Assembly: GCA_039029355.1 (NCBI GenBank)
Contig: JBCCGI010000009.1
Location: 1-64,000 of the forward strand
Direction of reading: 5' to 3'
DNA: 64,000 bases
Source of the DNA: JBCCGI01 sp039029355
GTDB lineage: Bacteria > Planctomycetota > UBA1135 > GCA-002686595
The position numbers and the translations under genes are program-made. This document shows positions 25,019 through 34,287 of the stretch, piece by piece (position 1 is the stretch's first letter; the number at the start of each line of letters is the position of its first letter). The notes under the pieces are model-generated. The model ran no database searches. It was not told the origin of the DNA and saw only the letters and a program-made list of their open reading frames with translations.

Positions 25019-25729
25019 TCAGAAGCGCTCGTCGCCCCCGGGCACCCGCCAGTGGTCCGCGGTGAGCCCGACGCTCTCCAGCCTCGTGCGCGCCTCGGAC
25101 GCCGTCGGCTTGCGCCAGTCCGGCGCCAGGTGGCCGCCGTACCACACGCGCGCGAGCTCCGCGACCTGCTCGAGCGGCACGACCTCGCCGCGCGCCACGC
25201 CGTGGCGCTCGCACCAGCCGTCGACGGCGTCGGTCGCGGAGAAGATCAGCGTCGAGCCGCAGAAGCGGTGCACGTTGTCCCACGCCCGCGCCACGGGGAT
25301 GGGGAAGTGCGCGACGAGACCCGCGGGCGTCAGACGGCCCGCGTCGAAGTCGACGCAGCACGGCTCGGCCTCGCCGCCGAGCCTGCCGTGGATGCGCACC
25401 GGTCCGGGCACGAGGTGCGCCACACCCAGCGCGCACCACACGCACGGCGCCCACCAGCCGCGCTCGGCGCCCTCGACGTAGAAGGCGGTCGGCGTGGTCG
25501 AGAACGGGTGCACGAGCCACGGCTCGAAGCCGCCGGGGTGCAGCACCAGGCCGTGGTTGGCGTCCAGCCGCGCGAGCGAGTCGCGCACGCGCTCCTCGGA
25601 CTCGCCGAGCGCGCTGGCCAGCTCGGAGGCCGAGCTCGCGCGGCCACGCTCGATGATGGCGAGCAGCAGTCCACGGTGGACGGCGGAGTCCAGCGGCTGG
25701 TGCTCGAGGTCGGCCGGCGGGTCGGTCAT
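25019..25729 (-). CDS. Alkylmercury lyase (MerB)-like protein with N-terminal winged helix
   Basis: The product has 236 residues, from the ATG that sits 8 nt after TACGCT; a 41-residue upstream extension is low-complexity and unlikely. Residues ~10-75 are a winged helix (ASELASALGESEERVRDSLA). The rest matches the alkylmercury-lyase family fold: APCVWCALG with a CxxC (Cys96, Cys99), EAEPCCVDFD, and HFPIPVARAWDNVHRFCGS. MerB cleaves carbon-mercury bonds using Cys/Asp/Cys; here several cysteines are available, but there is no merA, merR or mercury transport gene nearby. Many chromosomal family members are not mercury enzymes, so the function is open. Confidence 0.65.
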   Translation of the reverse strand: MTDPPADLEHQPLDSAVHRGLLLAIIERGRASSASELASALGESEERVRDSLARLDANHGLVLHPGGFEPWLVHPFSTTPTAFYVEGAERGWWAPCVWCALGVAHLVPGPVRIHGRLGGEAEPCCVDFDAGRLTPAGLVAHFPIPVARAWDNVHRFCGSTLIFSATDAVDGWCERHGVARGEVVPLEQVAELARVWYGGHLAPDWRKPTASEARTRLESVGLTADHWRVPGGDERF

Positions 25730-25737
25730 GCCGAGGA

Positions 25738-25743
25738 AGCGTA
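25738..25743 (-). promoter_or_regulatory. -10-like TACGCT, 8 nt before the MerB-like start
   Basis: On the minus strand TACGCT, 8 nt, ATG. The 186-bp divergent gap also holds TATCAT for the plus-strand sulfatase-fold gene; nothing else is recognisable. Confidence 0.45.
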
Positions 25744-25901
25744 CGCCGGCGCGCGAAGCGGCTGCAAGTCCGGGTGGGTGCGGAGGCGCTCCGCGGGCCT
25801 CGCGGCGGACGGCGGCACCCGGAGAGGCCGCGACCGCCGCGCCCCCGGTCACGGCGAGGCAACCGAAGCCGATCCGCCGCCACCGCGCGCGCTGCGCGCT
25901 C

Positions 25902-25907
25902 TATCAT
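25902..25907 (+). promoter_or_regulatory. -10-like TATCAT, 8 nt before the sulfatase-fold lipoprotein start
   Basis: TATCAT, 8 nt, ATG at 25916; no ribosome site. Confidence 0.45.
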
Positions 25908-25915
25908 GCCTTCGG

Positions 25916-27817
25916 ATGGTCCCCCGCCTTCTCCTCCCCTCGCTGCTGGCGCTCGCGTTTGCAGCGGCCTGTGGTTCCGACGCCGGCCGCGAGGCGGCCG
26001 AGCTTCCGCGCGCGCGCGTGCCGGTCGTGCTCTACCTGATCGACACGCTGCGCTACGACCGGCTGGGTTGCTACGGGCACACGCGCGACACGTCGCCGCA
26101 CCTCGACGAGCTGGCGCGCGAGGCGGTCGTGTTCGACTGGTGCCAGGCCCAGTCGACGTGGACCAAGCCGGCGACGGCGTCGATCCTGACCGGGCTCCAG
26201 CCCTTCCAGCACGGAGCGGTCCACGAGGGCGGCGCGCTGCCGGCCGACCGCGGTCTGATCTCCGAGGACCTGCACGCCGCCGGCTACACCACCGCGGCCT
26301 TCGGCGTGAACGCCTTCGTGTTCGGCAAGCTCGCCGGCTTCCGGCGCGGCTTCGACCGCTTTCGCTTCCTGACGCCGCGGCCGGGCATCGACGCGCCCTC
26401 CGAGGCCGTGCGCTCGAAGCGCGTGGTCGACGAGGCGCTCGACTGGGTCGGCCAGGTCGCGGGCGAGCCCTTCTTCCTCTACGTGCACGTCATCGACCCG
26501 CACGACCCCTACGACCCGCCGGAGGGGTGGGAGCGACGCTTCGGCGAGCCCCTGGACGACCCGGCCTGGCCCGACGAGCGCCTCGCGCGGCCGCCGGTCG
26601 CGGGCGCGCCGGTGCCGCCCGAGGTGCGCGAGCGCATGCTGGCGCTGTACGACGCCGAGATCGCCTACGCGGACCACGAGCTGGGGCGCCTGCTCGACGG
26701 GCTGCGCGCGCTCGGCGTGTACGACGAAGCGCTCGTGATCGTGCTGTCGGACCACGGCGAGGAGTTCCACGAGCACGGCAACTGGAACCACAACTCCAAC
26801 ATGTTCCAGGAGGTCATCCGCGTCCCGCTGGTGGTCAAGTTCCCCGCGGCGATGGGGCTCGACGCGCGCCGCCATCCGGACATGGTGCGGCAGATCGACG
26901 TGTTGCCGACGGTGCTCGACGCGGTCGGCGTGGAGCCGCGCGAGGGGCTGCCGGGGACGAGCTTGATCGACGCGCTGCTCGACCCGGCCGATGAGCCGCT
27001 GCTCGCCCTGACCGAGACCGACCGCGCCGGCCGCTACCGCAAGGCGCTGGTCCGCGACGGCGTGAAGCTCGTCCGCTGGTGGGCGCCGGAGACCGGCGAG
27101 GCGCTGTACGACCTACGCGACGACGCCGGCGAGCGGCACGATCTGGCCGAGCAGCGCGCGGTCGAGGCTACGGCGCTCGGGAACCTCGTGCGTTCGCTGA
27201 TGTCGGAGGCCGATCGACGCTGGACGCTGACGTTCCAGAACCCGACCGACGAGCCGGTCTTCCTGACCGGCCTCGTGGTGCCGCGCGACAAGCCGCTCGC
27301 CGGCTTCCAGTTCCGCGAGGTCGAGAGCGCCGGCGGCGGGCACGAGGTGGACTCGATCAGCCCCACGCGCGTGACGTCGGAGCCGTCCCCCACCGGCGAG
27401 CTGCGCGTGACGCTCGCCGACGCCGACGCGACCGGCGCCGCTCCCAGCGTGACCTTCCCGCCGCGCCCGGCGCCGCCGGACGACACGGCCGTGTGGTTCC
27501 GCTTCTACACCGAGCCCGGCGACCGCGACGGCGCGGTGTTCATCCCGGCGCCCGGCGAGTCGGCGCTCGACGTCATGCTGTGGGTCAACGGGCACCCGGC
27601 CCCGCCCGAGCTCATCGGCCTCGGGCCCACCGGCGAGGCTCCGCCGGCGCTTCCCTTCGCGCTCGACGTCACGCGCGACGACCTGCGGCTCGCCGCGCCG
27701 GGGAAGGACGCTCGACCCATACGCGTGGGCGAGGCGGCCAGCCTGCCGCTGGTTCCGGTCGAGCTGACGCCCGAAGCCAAGGCCAACCTGCGCGCGCTCG
27801 GCTACGTCGACGACTAG
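25916..27817 (+). CDS. Sulfatase-fold lipoprotein lacking the formylglycine cysteine
   Basis: The product has 633 residues; lipobox LAFAAAC with Cys19. The alkaline-phosphatase/sulfatase fold is clear: VLYLIDTLRYDRLGCYG, LTGLQPF, HVIDPHDPY, VIVLSDHGEEFHEHG, and the C-terminal LRALGYVDD common in planctomycete sulfatases. The catalytic position, normally C/S-x-P-x-R, reads TKPAT (Thr83), so formylglycine cannot form; a threonine nucleophile would suit a phosphatase, phosphodiesterase or phosphotransferase better. A ~180-residue beta domain follows the catalytic part. Start from the TATCAT spacing; the long upstream extension of this frame is antisense to other genes. Confidence 0.8.
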   Translation: MVPRLLLPSLLALAFAAACGSDAGREAAELPRARVPVVLYLIDTLRYDRLGCYGHTRDTSPHLDELAREAVVFDWCQAQSTWTKPATASILTGLQPFQHGAVHEGGALPADRGLISEDLHAAGYTTAAFGVNAFVFGKLAGFRRGFDRFRFLTPRPGIDAPSEAVRSKRVVDEALDWVGQVAGEPFFLYVHVIDPHDPYDPPEGWERRFGEPLDDPAWPDERLARPPVAGAPVPPEVRERMLALYDAEIAYADHELGRLLDGLRALGVYDEALVIVLSDHGEEFHEHGNWNHNSNMFQEVIRVPLVVKFPAAMGLDARRHPDMVRQIDVLPTVLDAVGVEPREGLPGTSLIDALLDPADEPLLALTETDRAGRYRKALVRDGVKLVRWWAPETGEALYDLRDDAGERHDLAEQRAVEATALGNLVRSLMSEADRRWTLTFQNPTDEPVFLTGLVVPRDKPLAGFQFREVESAGGGHEVDSISPTRVTSEPSPTGELRVTLADADATGAAPSVTFPPRPAPPDDTAVWFRFYTEPGDRDGAVFIPAPGESALDVMLWVNGHPAPPELIGLGPTGEAPPALPFALDVTRDDLRLAAPGKDARPIRVGEAASLPLVPVELTPEAKANLRALGYVDD

Positions 27818-27842
27818 GCCGGCGGGCCTTCGTCGCGCAGGC

Positions 27843-29339
27843 TCACGGCAGGAGCGCGAGCGGCTCCGCGTTGCTGACCGCGATCAGCTCGGCGCCGGTC
27901 GCCGAGAGCAACGCGAAGGCATGGTGCAGCACGAGCCCGACCAGAGCCGCATCGGAACCGGGCGGCAGCACGAAGGACGCCGCGGCCCCGCCGGCCGCGT
28001 CGATGCTCCCGAAGCTCCCCGCCAGCGGCGATGCGCTGGAGCCGTTCAAGGTCACCAGGAAGTAGGGGTCGGGGTTGAGCGGCAGCGTGAGCCCGAAGGC
28101 CGACACGCCGGGCGAGGTTCCGCTCTGCGACCCGAGGACGAGGTAGGCCTGTCCGGCGAAGCCCGTGCAGCTGGACAGCTCGAAGCTCTGCACCCCGCCC
28201 GCCGCGACCGAGATCGACGTGGGCGCGCCGTTCAGCACCGCCGGCTGGCGAAACACGACCGTGTGGTCGGAGATGTACGAGGCGGCGACCACGCGCTCGC
28301 CGTCGAGAGCGACGCTCTTGCCCAGCCCCTCGACATCGTCGTTCGTCGCGTTCAACGTCGCCACCAGCTCGAAGTCCCCCTGCACGCGCCTGTAGAAGAA
28401 CACGGTCCCGCGCTCGAACGGCCAGGGGTCGCCGACGGCCACAAGCTCGCCGTCGAAGTCGACCGAGCGGCCGAACCAGCCCTCGGTCGGCACCGGAGGA
28501 TCGATCCGCCCCGTTTGAATCCAAGTGCCGTCGATGCGCTCGTACACGAACACGGCACCGGGGTTCTCTCCGGCCAGCAGGCTCCCGGGCGCCCCGACGA
28601 CAAGCGTGTCGCCGTGGAGCGCCACGTCGCGCCCGAAGCTCGGCGCTCCGTGTTCGGAGAGGATCGCCACCTGGGTCCAGGTCGACCCCGAACGCTCGAA
28701 CACACAGCACTCGCCGATCACCGGCGTCCCGGCCGCCGCGTAGTCCCCGTCAACCGCGACCGACTCCCCGAAGTCGAGGTCCCTCCCTCCGTAGAAGGTG
28801 CCCTCCCAACCCCAGCCCTGCGTCGGGTCCTCCTCGAAGAAGTGAATCGAGCCCCCACCGGCCCCCGGCAAACCCGCTCCGGTGATCGCCGCCGTCGTCC
28901 CGTCGAGCGCGGCTCGCAGGCCGAAGAAATACCCGCCCGGCGAGGGGATCGTGTCGACCTGGACAAAGCCGGCCGGCGAGTCCTCGAACACGAACGCAAA
29001 GCCGGACGCGCCGACGAGCAGCCGCCCCTCGTCGAACGCTACCCCCGACCCGAAGCCGAGCACGCCGGTGATAGGCGCAAGGAGCGTCTCCGCGGCAACC
29101 CACCCGCCGAGACCGTGGCGGTAGACCTCCACCTCCCCCGAGAACAGCGGCCCACCGAACGGAGCGTCCGGCCCGGGGTCCCCGAGGACGAGCACGTCGC
29201 CTTCGATCGCCAGGCCGAGCGCGTAATTGGCAGAGGCGTCGCCGGGGCCGAGGAGCTCGGCCTCTTGGCACTGGGCGACGACGGGAGCGGCGAGGAGGGC
29301 GAGGAGGGCGAGGGCTAAAGCGGGGTCGGAGGGATCCAT
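27843..29339 (-). CDS. Secreted FG-GAP (integrin-alpha-like) repeat protein
   Basis: The product has 498 residues with a signal peptide (LALALLALLAAPVVAQ). About seven repeats of the type FGRDVALHGDTLVVGAPGS / GAVFVYERIDGTW are integrin-alpha FG-GAP blades, a different class from the VCBS repeats of the neighbouring gene. The tail is the shared terminal beta module (LPLNPDPYFLVTLNGSSASP, LVGLVLHHAFALL). The ATG is 7 nt after TAGAGT. It is convergent with the sulfatase-fold gene; the 25-bp gap holds AGGCC-GGCG-GGCCT, a small possible bidirectional terminator. Confidence 0.82.
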   Translation of the reverse strand: MDPSDPALALALLALLAAPVVAQCQEAELLGPGDASANYALGLAIEGDVLVLGDPGPDAPFGGPLFSGEVEVYRHGLGGWVAAETLLAPITGVLGFGSGVAFDEGRLLVGASGFAFVFEDSPAGFVQVDTIPSPGGYFFGLRAALDGTTAAITGAGLPGAGGGSIHFFEEDPTQGWGWEGTFYGGRDLDFGESVAVDGDYAAAGTPVIGECCVFERSGSTWTQVAILSEHGAPSFGRDVALHGDTLVVGAPGSLLAGENPGAVFVYERIDGTWIQTGRIDPPVPTEGWFGRSVDFDGELVAVGDPWPFERGTVFFYRRVQGDFELVATLNATNDDVEGLGKSVALDGERVVAASYISDHTVVFRQPAVLNGAPTSISVAAGGVQSFELSSCTGFAGQAYLVLGSQSGTSPGVSAFGLTLPLNPDPYFLVTLNGSSASPLAGSFGSIDAAGGAAASFVLPPGSDAALVGLVLHHAFALLSATGAELIAVSNAEPLALLP

Positions 29340-29346
29340 CCGAGTG

Positions 29347-29352
29347 ACTCTA
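29347..29352 (-). promoter_or_regulatory. -10-like TAGAGT, 7 nt before the FG-GAP start
   Basis: On the minus strand TAGAGT, 7 nt, ATG at 29339; no ribosome site. Confidence 0.45.
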
Positions 29353-29399
29353 GCCCCTCGCCTCATCGGCGGGGCGCCGAACCGCGTGCCCCTCGGCGA

Positions 29400-31919
29400 C
29401 TACAGATCGGTCGCCGTCGTCGTCTCACGGTTCGTGAAGCGCAGGCTGGCGAAGTCCGCACCGACGAGGGCTTGCCAGTGCATCGGAACGCCTACGAGCG
29501 GCGGGGTCGCGGGCACGGTGAAAGCGGCCGTGGCTTCGCCGGCTCCGTCGAGCGAGCCGCTGCCAAACACGAGCAGCGTGGCCGGGTCGATGCGCAGGAC
29601 GCCGAAGGGGGCGAGCGGGATCACGGTCGCGGTCGGGGAGTACGCGAGGCCGTACACGCCCGCGGCCGGTCCGTAGACGTCGAGCTGGAGCGGCTTGCCG
29701 AGCCGCGGGGTTCCGCGCCATGCGAGCTGACGTGTCGTGTTGACGTGCAGCCGCGTCGACCCCGAGAGGAGCAGGTCCACGTCTCCGTCCCCGTCGATGT
29801 CCGTTGCGACCGCGTCGCTCACGCCCTCGGACTCTTCGGGAAGGACGCCCGTCGCGAGCGCGAAGCTGCCGGAGCCGTCGTTGAAGTAGACCTCATCCTG
29901 AACGCCGCCGAGGAACACGTCGGGGCTGCCATCCTCGTTGAGGTCGACCAGGAGGACGGCCACCGACTGGGTCGTCGTGGGGAGCGACGCCGAGGCGTCG
30001 ACGAACCCCGCGGGCTCGTTGCGGAGCAGACCGCAGGGCGGCCCCACGATGCCCGAGTTGCCCACGAGAACATCCAGGTCCCCGTCGGCATCGATGTCGC
30101 CGACGGCCAGGTCCTGGGTGTTGTCAAGGATACTGGGGAGGAGCGCGGTGGCGTCGGTGAACCCGCCCACGCCGTCGCCGGTGAAGTAGGAGTTCTGGAG
30201 GGTACCGGCGGCCGCGACCGGGTTGCCGTTGCCGGCGAGGAGGTCGACGTCGCCGTCCTGATCGAAGTCGGCGGCCGCGATCGCGAAGGACGGGACATCC
30301 GGCGCCGGGAACGCCGCGGCCGAGAACGCGCCGACGCCGCCGTTGAGGAAGAGGCCGTTGACGTTGGACTCTCCGAAGCACTCGACGCCCGCCGCGGTAG
30401 CCGCGTCCAGGTCGCCGTCTCCGTCGACGTCGACCAACGCAACGTCGCGCGTGGAGCTTAGGCCGGCCGGGAGGGCTCCAGGCCAAGGCTGGAGCGAGCC
30501 CGTCCCGTCGTTTCGCACGGTGTAGTCGTCGAGCCCGCCGATGGAGCCGAAGGCGCCGCACGTGTTGCTGAGCCCCACCCAGCCGTCGAGGTCCCCGTCG
30601 CCGTCCAGGTCGCCGAGGGCGAGCGCCTCGATCACCGCGCCGTTGGACGCAAAGGCGGTCGTGGTCTGGCGCAGGAACCCGCTGCCGTCGTTGTCGAACC
30701 GACTCAGCTCGAAGCGACCGACGACGGCGTCTTCGTCCCCGTCCCCGTCGAGGTCACCGGTCGCGGCGCGGAACGAGCTGGAGAGGTACGGCACGCCCGC
30801 CGTGGCCTCGCCGAAGAGCCCCACACCGTTCCCCAGCAGCACGGTGCTCGCCGCGCCCCCCATGGCGAACACGTCCGCGTCGCCGTCTCCGTCCAGATCG
30901 TCCACCAGCAGGTCGGTCGGGTAGAGGCCGTCCTGCGGAAGCCCCCCGGTGACGTCGAGGAAGCCCCCGCTGCCGTTGCCGAGGAAGCACGTGCGTCCGG
31001 CCCCCCGCGCGAACATGAGGTCGACGAAGCCGTTCGCGTCGAGGTCGGCGGTGACGACGACGTCCGAGAAGCTGTGCACGTAGCCGCTGGGGTAGACGTC
31101 CGCAAAGCTGGCGCTCCCATCGTTCTCGAGCAGGCGATCCCCGAAGACCCCCCCCGCGCTGATGCAGACGTCCAGGTCCCCGTCCTGGTCCAGGTCCGTG
31201 ATCGAAGCGGCCTTCGAGTCGTCCATGTAGAGCGGCAGCACGCCGCTCGGCTGGAGTGCAAAGGAACCACCGCCGGTCCCAAGGAGCACGGCGTCCCCGG
31301 AGCCGGCCGCAGCGAGGTAGAGATCGCCCACGCCATCGCCGTCGAGATCGCCGGCGGCTATCTCCTGGATCTCTCCGCCAAGCGGCAGCGACGGGATCCC
31401 GCCGCTCGCGTCGACGAAGCCCCCGGCACCGTCGCCCGCGAACAGGCTCAAATCGTCGTCGTAGGTGCCGCGCAGGCAGTCGAGATCGCCATCTCCATCG
31501 GCGTCGACGAGCAGAACCGGTCCGCCGGATCCGATGGCCGGCAGGGTCGACGGCGCGAGCACGAACATCCCCGTGCCGTCGTTGAGGAGCAGGTCATCGT
31601 CGCCGGACGACGTGACGACCAGATCGGCGTCGCCATCGCCATCGACATCGCCGGCGTCGATGCCCTCGCCCGGGCCCGTGCTCGGAAGCACTTGGCGCGC
31701 GAACACCGCGTTGCCATCGTTGAGGTGAACGAACGCACCGCCGCCCGTCGCCATCGCGACGTCGACGGAGCCGTCACCGTCGGCGTCTAGCAAGACGCCC
31801 GAGCGAGCCGACTGGCTAGCTCGAGGGACCATTTCGTGCAGGACCTCCCACTCCTGCGCGGAAGCGCTGTGCGCGAGAGAGAGAAGGGCGAGGGGGCGGA
31901 CGAGTCGAGAGATCATCAT
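29400..31919 (-). CDS. Secreted VCBS/FG-GAP repeat protein
   Basis: The product has 839 residues from the first of two adjacent ATGs, set by a perfect GGAGGT 7 nt upstream. A signal peptide (LVRPLALLSLAHSASAQ) leads into some fifteen blades with LVDLDGDGDLD / DVDGDGDADLVV calcium loops. The last ~110 residues are the shared beta module (PATPPLVGVPMHWQALV). Likely a cell-surface propeller protein. It lies 60 bp downstream of, and in the same orientation as, nothing else; its promoter region is shared with the divergent tRNA-Ser. Confidence 0.85.
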   Translation of the reverse strand: MMISRLVRPLALLSLAHSASAQEWEVLHEMVPRASQSARSGVLLDADGDGSVDVAMATGGGAFVHLNDGNAVFARQVLPSTGPGEGIDAGDVDGDGDADLVVTSSGDDDLLLNDGTGMFVLAPSTLPAIGSGGPVLLVDADGDGDLDCLRGTYDDDLSLFAGDGAGGFVDASGGIPSLPLGGEIQEIAAGDLDGDGVGDLYLAAAGSGDAVLLGTGGGSFALQPSGVLPLYMDDSKAASITDLDQDGDLDVCISAGGVFGDRLLENDGSASFADVYPSGYVHSFSDVVVTADLDANGFVDLMFARGAGRTCFLGNGSGGFLDVTGGLPQDGLYPTDLLVDDLDGDGDADVFAMGGAASTVLLGNGVGLFGEATAGVPYLSSSFRAATGDLDGDGDEDAVVGRFELSRFDNDGSGFLRQTTTAFASNGAVIEALALGDLDGDGDLDGWVGLSNTCGAFGSIGGLDDYTVRNDGTGSLQPWPGALPAGLSSTRDVALVDVDGDGDLDAATAAGVECFGESNVNGLFLNGGVGAFSAAAFPAPDVPSFAIAAADFDQDGDVDLLAGNGNPVAAAGTLQNSYFTGDGVGGFTDATALLPSILDNTQDLAVGDIDADGDLDVLVGNSGIVGPPCGLLRNEPAGFVDASASLPTTTQSVAVLLVDLNEDGSPDVFLGGVQDEVYFNDGSGSFALATGVLPEESEGVSDAVATDIDGDGDVDLLLSGSTRLHVNTTRQLAWRGTPRLGKPLQLDVYGPAAGVYGLAYSPTATVIPLAPFGVLRIDPATLLVFGSGSLDGAGEATAAFTVPATPPLVGVPMHWQALVGADFASLRFTNRETTTATDL

Positions 31920-32125
31920 TTGGGTTACCTCCAAGGCAACCACTAGTCGCACCGCGGAGGCGGTTGGCCGGAAGGGACGCCACAAAAGCGATCGCGAAGA
32001 TCGCATATCGCCGTCGGTGCGTGTCCAGGGTGGGTCAGGCGCGAAGACGGCCGAAGGGCGGATCTCCCCGGACTTCGGTAGACTCCCCTACCCCACCGGG
32101 GCATGCTGACGGCCCCGCAACCCAA

Positions 32126-32213
32126 GGAGGCGTGGCAGAGCGGCCGAATGCGGCGGTTTTGAAAACCGCTGTCCCGCAAGGGACCGGGGGTTCGAATCCT
32201 CCCGCCTCCGCCA
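32126..32213 (+). tRNA. tRNA-Ser(UGA)
   Basis: All parts of a type II serine tRNA are visible: 7-bp acceptor stem GGAGGCG/CGCCTCC, D arm, anticodon stem GCGGT/ACCGC with loop TTTGAAA (anticodon TGA at 32160-32162), a long variable arm (TGTCCCGCAAGGGAC), T loop GGTTCGAATC, discriminator G and an encoded CCA. TAGACT at 32079-32084 is a plausible -10. The 3' half, from the anticodon to CCA, is repeated exactly at 34288-34341. Confidence 0.95.
32160..32213 (+). repeat. 54-bp direct repeat, left copy (3' half of tRNA-Ser)
   Basis: Identical over 54 bp to 34288-34341. It begins at the first anticodon base and ends with CCA. The bases on both sides differ between the copies. Acts as the likely attL of an integrated segment. 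Confidence 0.95.
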
Positions 32214-32413
32214 TCCCAACTCGGAGTGTGGCTGCCGCTTGTGGAGGTCTCGTCTCGGGTTGGGACAGGCTGCCGGCTTGAGCGAGGCTGGACGCCGTCT
32301 CCGCCTGCACCGTCACCGAGCCTCATCAGCCGGCATCATGCGTCCGCAGCTCCGGCCCAGCATCGTGGGAAGCCGACTAGCGCGCGGCCGGCACGGGCCG
32401 AGGGCGCGAACGA

Positions 32414-34165
32414 CTAGAGCGAAATCTCCACAACGTCGGTCACGTCGCCCTCCAATAGCGTCGTGAAGTTGAAGCCCAGACCCGCGGCGTAAAGCGTGAG
32501 CCCGGTCGGGAAGGTGATCGGCACCGGCACGGTGGAGCCGGACCGCAGCGCGGAGATCGGCGCACTGAGCACCCCGGTCAGGGCCAGGTTCAGGCTCGAG
32601 CTGAGCAGCGGGTCGAAGGCCAGCCCCAGGTTGCGGCCGTCCACCAGCGGCGTCGTGCCCGGCGCCAGCGACAGCAGCGCCCAGGCCACGGAGGAGGAGG
32701 TGTGGAAGCGCTCGAAGGTGAAGCTCGCGTTGGTCGGCACGCCGCCCACGAAGCCCACCGGCGTCAGGGTCTGCGGGCGGTAGCCGCCGACGAACACCCC
32801 CGGCAGCGTGCCGCCGGCGGGGGAGTCCTTCCAGGTGGCGATCACGTTCTTGTAGAGCGAGCCCACGGCGAAGTTGCGGTCGAAGACGCTGCCGGTGCTG
32901 GTGGCCAGGGTCAGGGTCGCGCCCCAGGTGAGGCCGCCGTCGTGGCTGTACACGCTCTGCGCCCGGTCGCCCGAGGCGTCGCTCCACAGCAGCGCCGCGC
33001 CGTCCTCCCCGCCGCCGTCCACGGCGCCCACCTGGGGGGTGGTGATCAGGGAGATGCCCAGAGGCGAGACCAGGGTCGGCGCGCCGAAGCTGGCGCCGGA
33101 GTCGGTCGAGGTGGCCGCGTAGGCCTGGGGCGAGCCGCTGCTGTTGTCGGCCCAGCCCACCACCACGTTGCCCGAGGAGGTCAGCGCGACGCCGGTGCCG
33201 TAGACCGTGTCCACCAGCCCGGAGACGTTCGCCTCGGGCCCGAAGGTGGCGCCGCCGTCGAGCGAGACCCGCACCTTGATCGACTGGCCGTCCGAGAACA
33301 CCGCGCCGTTGTCCGCCGCCCAGGACACCGCCACGGCGCTGCCGCGCACGTCCATGGACACCACGTCGCCGAACTGGTTCTCCTTGGCCTCGGGCGTCAG
33401 CGTCAGCCGCAGCTCGGGGCCGAAGGTGCCGCCGCTGTCCGAGCTGGCGCGGAAGAACACGTCGTGCTCGTCGCCGGGGAAGCGGTCGTCCATCCAGGCC
33501 ACGTAGACGTTGGCGCCGTCCACCACCAGCTCGACGTCGTCCGCGTCCTGGCCCGGCAGCGGCGGCGCGAGCTGCTGGGCGCTGAAGCTGGCGCCGCCGT
33601 CGAGCGAGGTCGACAGCCACAGCTCGTGGAGGCCCGAGCCGCTGCCCACCGGATCGACCGTCTGCAGCACGTGGAAGACCTCGTTGCCCCCCACCGAGCT
33701 GGCGGCGATCTCGCGGTCGATCGAGATCGAAGTCCCGACCGGGTAGCCGCTGGGCACGACCACCTCCCCCACGAAGGCGCCCAGCTGCGCGTCGAAGACG
33801 TTGAGCACGGTGTCGCGCTCCGTGCCCGTGCCGAAGCGCGTGTCGTCCCAGACCGCGTAGATCCGATCGCCCGAGATCGCCGCCCCCTCGCCGTCGGGCA
33901 GCTTGAAGGCGCCGGTGGCGTCCTCGTCGGCCCGCATCGGCTCGGACCACTCCAGCCCACGTCCGTCCGAGGTGGAGAGGAAGATCTGCGCCACGAGCTC
34001 GTCCCGCCACACCACGGCGGAGAGGTCCCCCTCCACCGCGACGCTGGGGTCATTGCCGGCGGCGGTCCCCGGATCGAGCTGCACCGGCGTGCGCGGCACC
34101 TGGGCCAGGGCGGGGACGGCGAGAGTGAGCGGGAGCGTGAAGACGGCGGAAGGCCGTGCGGTCAT
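32414..34165 (-). CDS. Secreted BNR/sialidase-like propeller protein (cargo of the tRNA-flanked segment)
   Basis: The product has 583 residues, signal peptide ending PALAQ; AGGAGG lies 8 nt before the ATG. The body consists of blades such as LWLSTSLDGGASFSAQQL, VFFRASSDSGGTFGPEL and KVRVSLDGGATFGPEA, i.e. SxDGGxTF Asp-box (BNR) repeats, linked by VYVAWMDDR / VVGWADNS strands. The C-terminal ~110 residues are the shared beta module (PTGLTLYAAGLGFNF). No sialidase arginine triad can be identified, so binding is more likely than hydrolysis. It is the only gene inside the repeat-bounded segment. Confidence 0.82.
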   Translation of the reverse strand: MTARPSAVFTLPLTLAVPALAQVPRTPVQLDPGTAAGNDPSVAVEGDLSAVVWRDELVAQIFLSTSDGRGLEWSEPMRADEDATGAFKLPDGEGAAISGDRIYAVWDDTRFGTGTERDTVLNVFDAQLGAFVGEVVVPSGYPVGTSISIDREIAASSVGGNEVFHVLQTVDPVGSGSGLHELWLSTSLDGGASFSAQQLAPPLPGQDADDVELVVDGANVYVAWMDDRFPGDEHDVFFRASSDSGGTFGPELRLTLTPEAKENQFGDVVSMDVRGSAVAVSWAADNGAVFSDGQSIKVRVSLDGGATFGPEANVSGLVDTVYGTGVALTSSGNVVVGWADNSSGSPQAYAATSTDSGASFGAPTLVSPLGISLITTPQVGAVDGGGEDGAALLWSDASGDRAQSVYSHDGGLTWGATLTLATSTGSVFDRNFAVGSLYKNVIATWKDSPAGGTLPGVFVGGYRPQTLTPVGFVGGVPTNASFTFERFHTSSSVAWALLSLAPGTTPLVDGRNLGLAFDPLLSSSLNLALTGVLSAPISALRSGSTVPVPITFPTGLTLYAAGLGFNFTTLLEGDVTDVVEISL

Positions 34166-34232
34166 GAAGAGCCTCCTGAGGACAAGTTGGCCTCAGAGTG
34201 CTCGGGGGCGCGGACGCGGTGCGCGAATCGGG

Positions 34233-34258
34233 AAAAAACCCGCGCGACCTACGCGGGT
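34233..34258 (-). terminator. Rho-independent terminator on the minus strand
   Basis: On the minus strand ACCCGCG-TAGGTCG-CGCGGGT forms a 7-bp stem followed by a T run (plus A33-A38). It lies upstream of the BNR gene and downstream of the truncated surface-protein remnant, so it would end transcription coming from the right, beyond the tRNA repeat. Confidence 0.7.
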
Positions 34259-34287
34259 CTCGAGTCTCGCGCCCCACCCCGAGCCTC

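Noticed and set aside
25019..25729. Mercury-resistance operon
   Set aside because: No merA, merR, merP or merT nearby; the gene stands alone, so only family similarity is claimed.
27816..27829. AGGCC-GGCG-GGCCT as a bidirectional terminator
   Set aside because: Only five pairs and no T tract on either strand; too weak to call.
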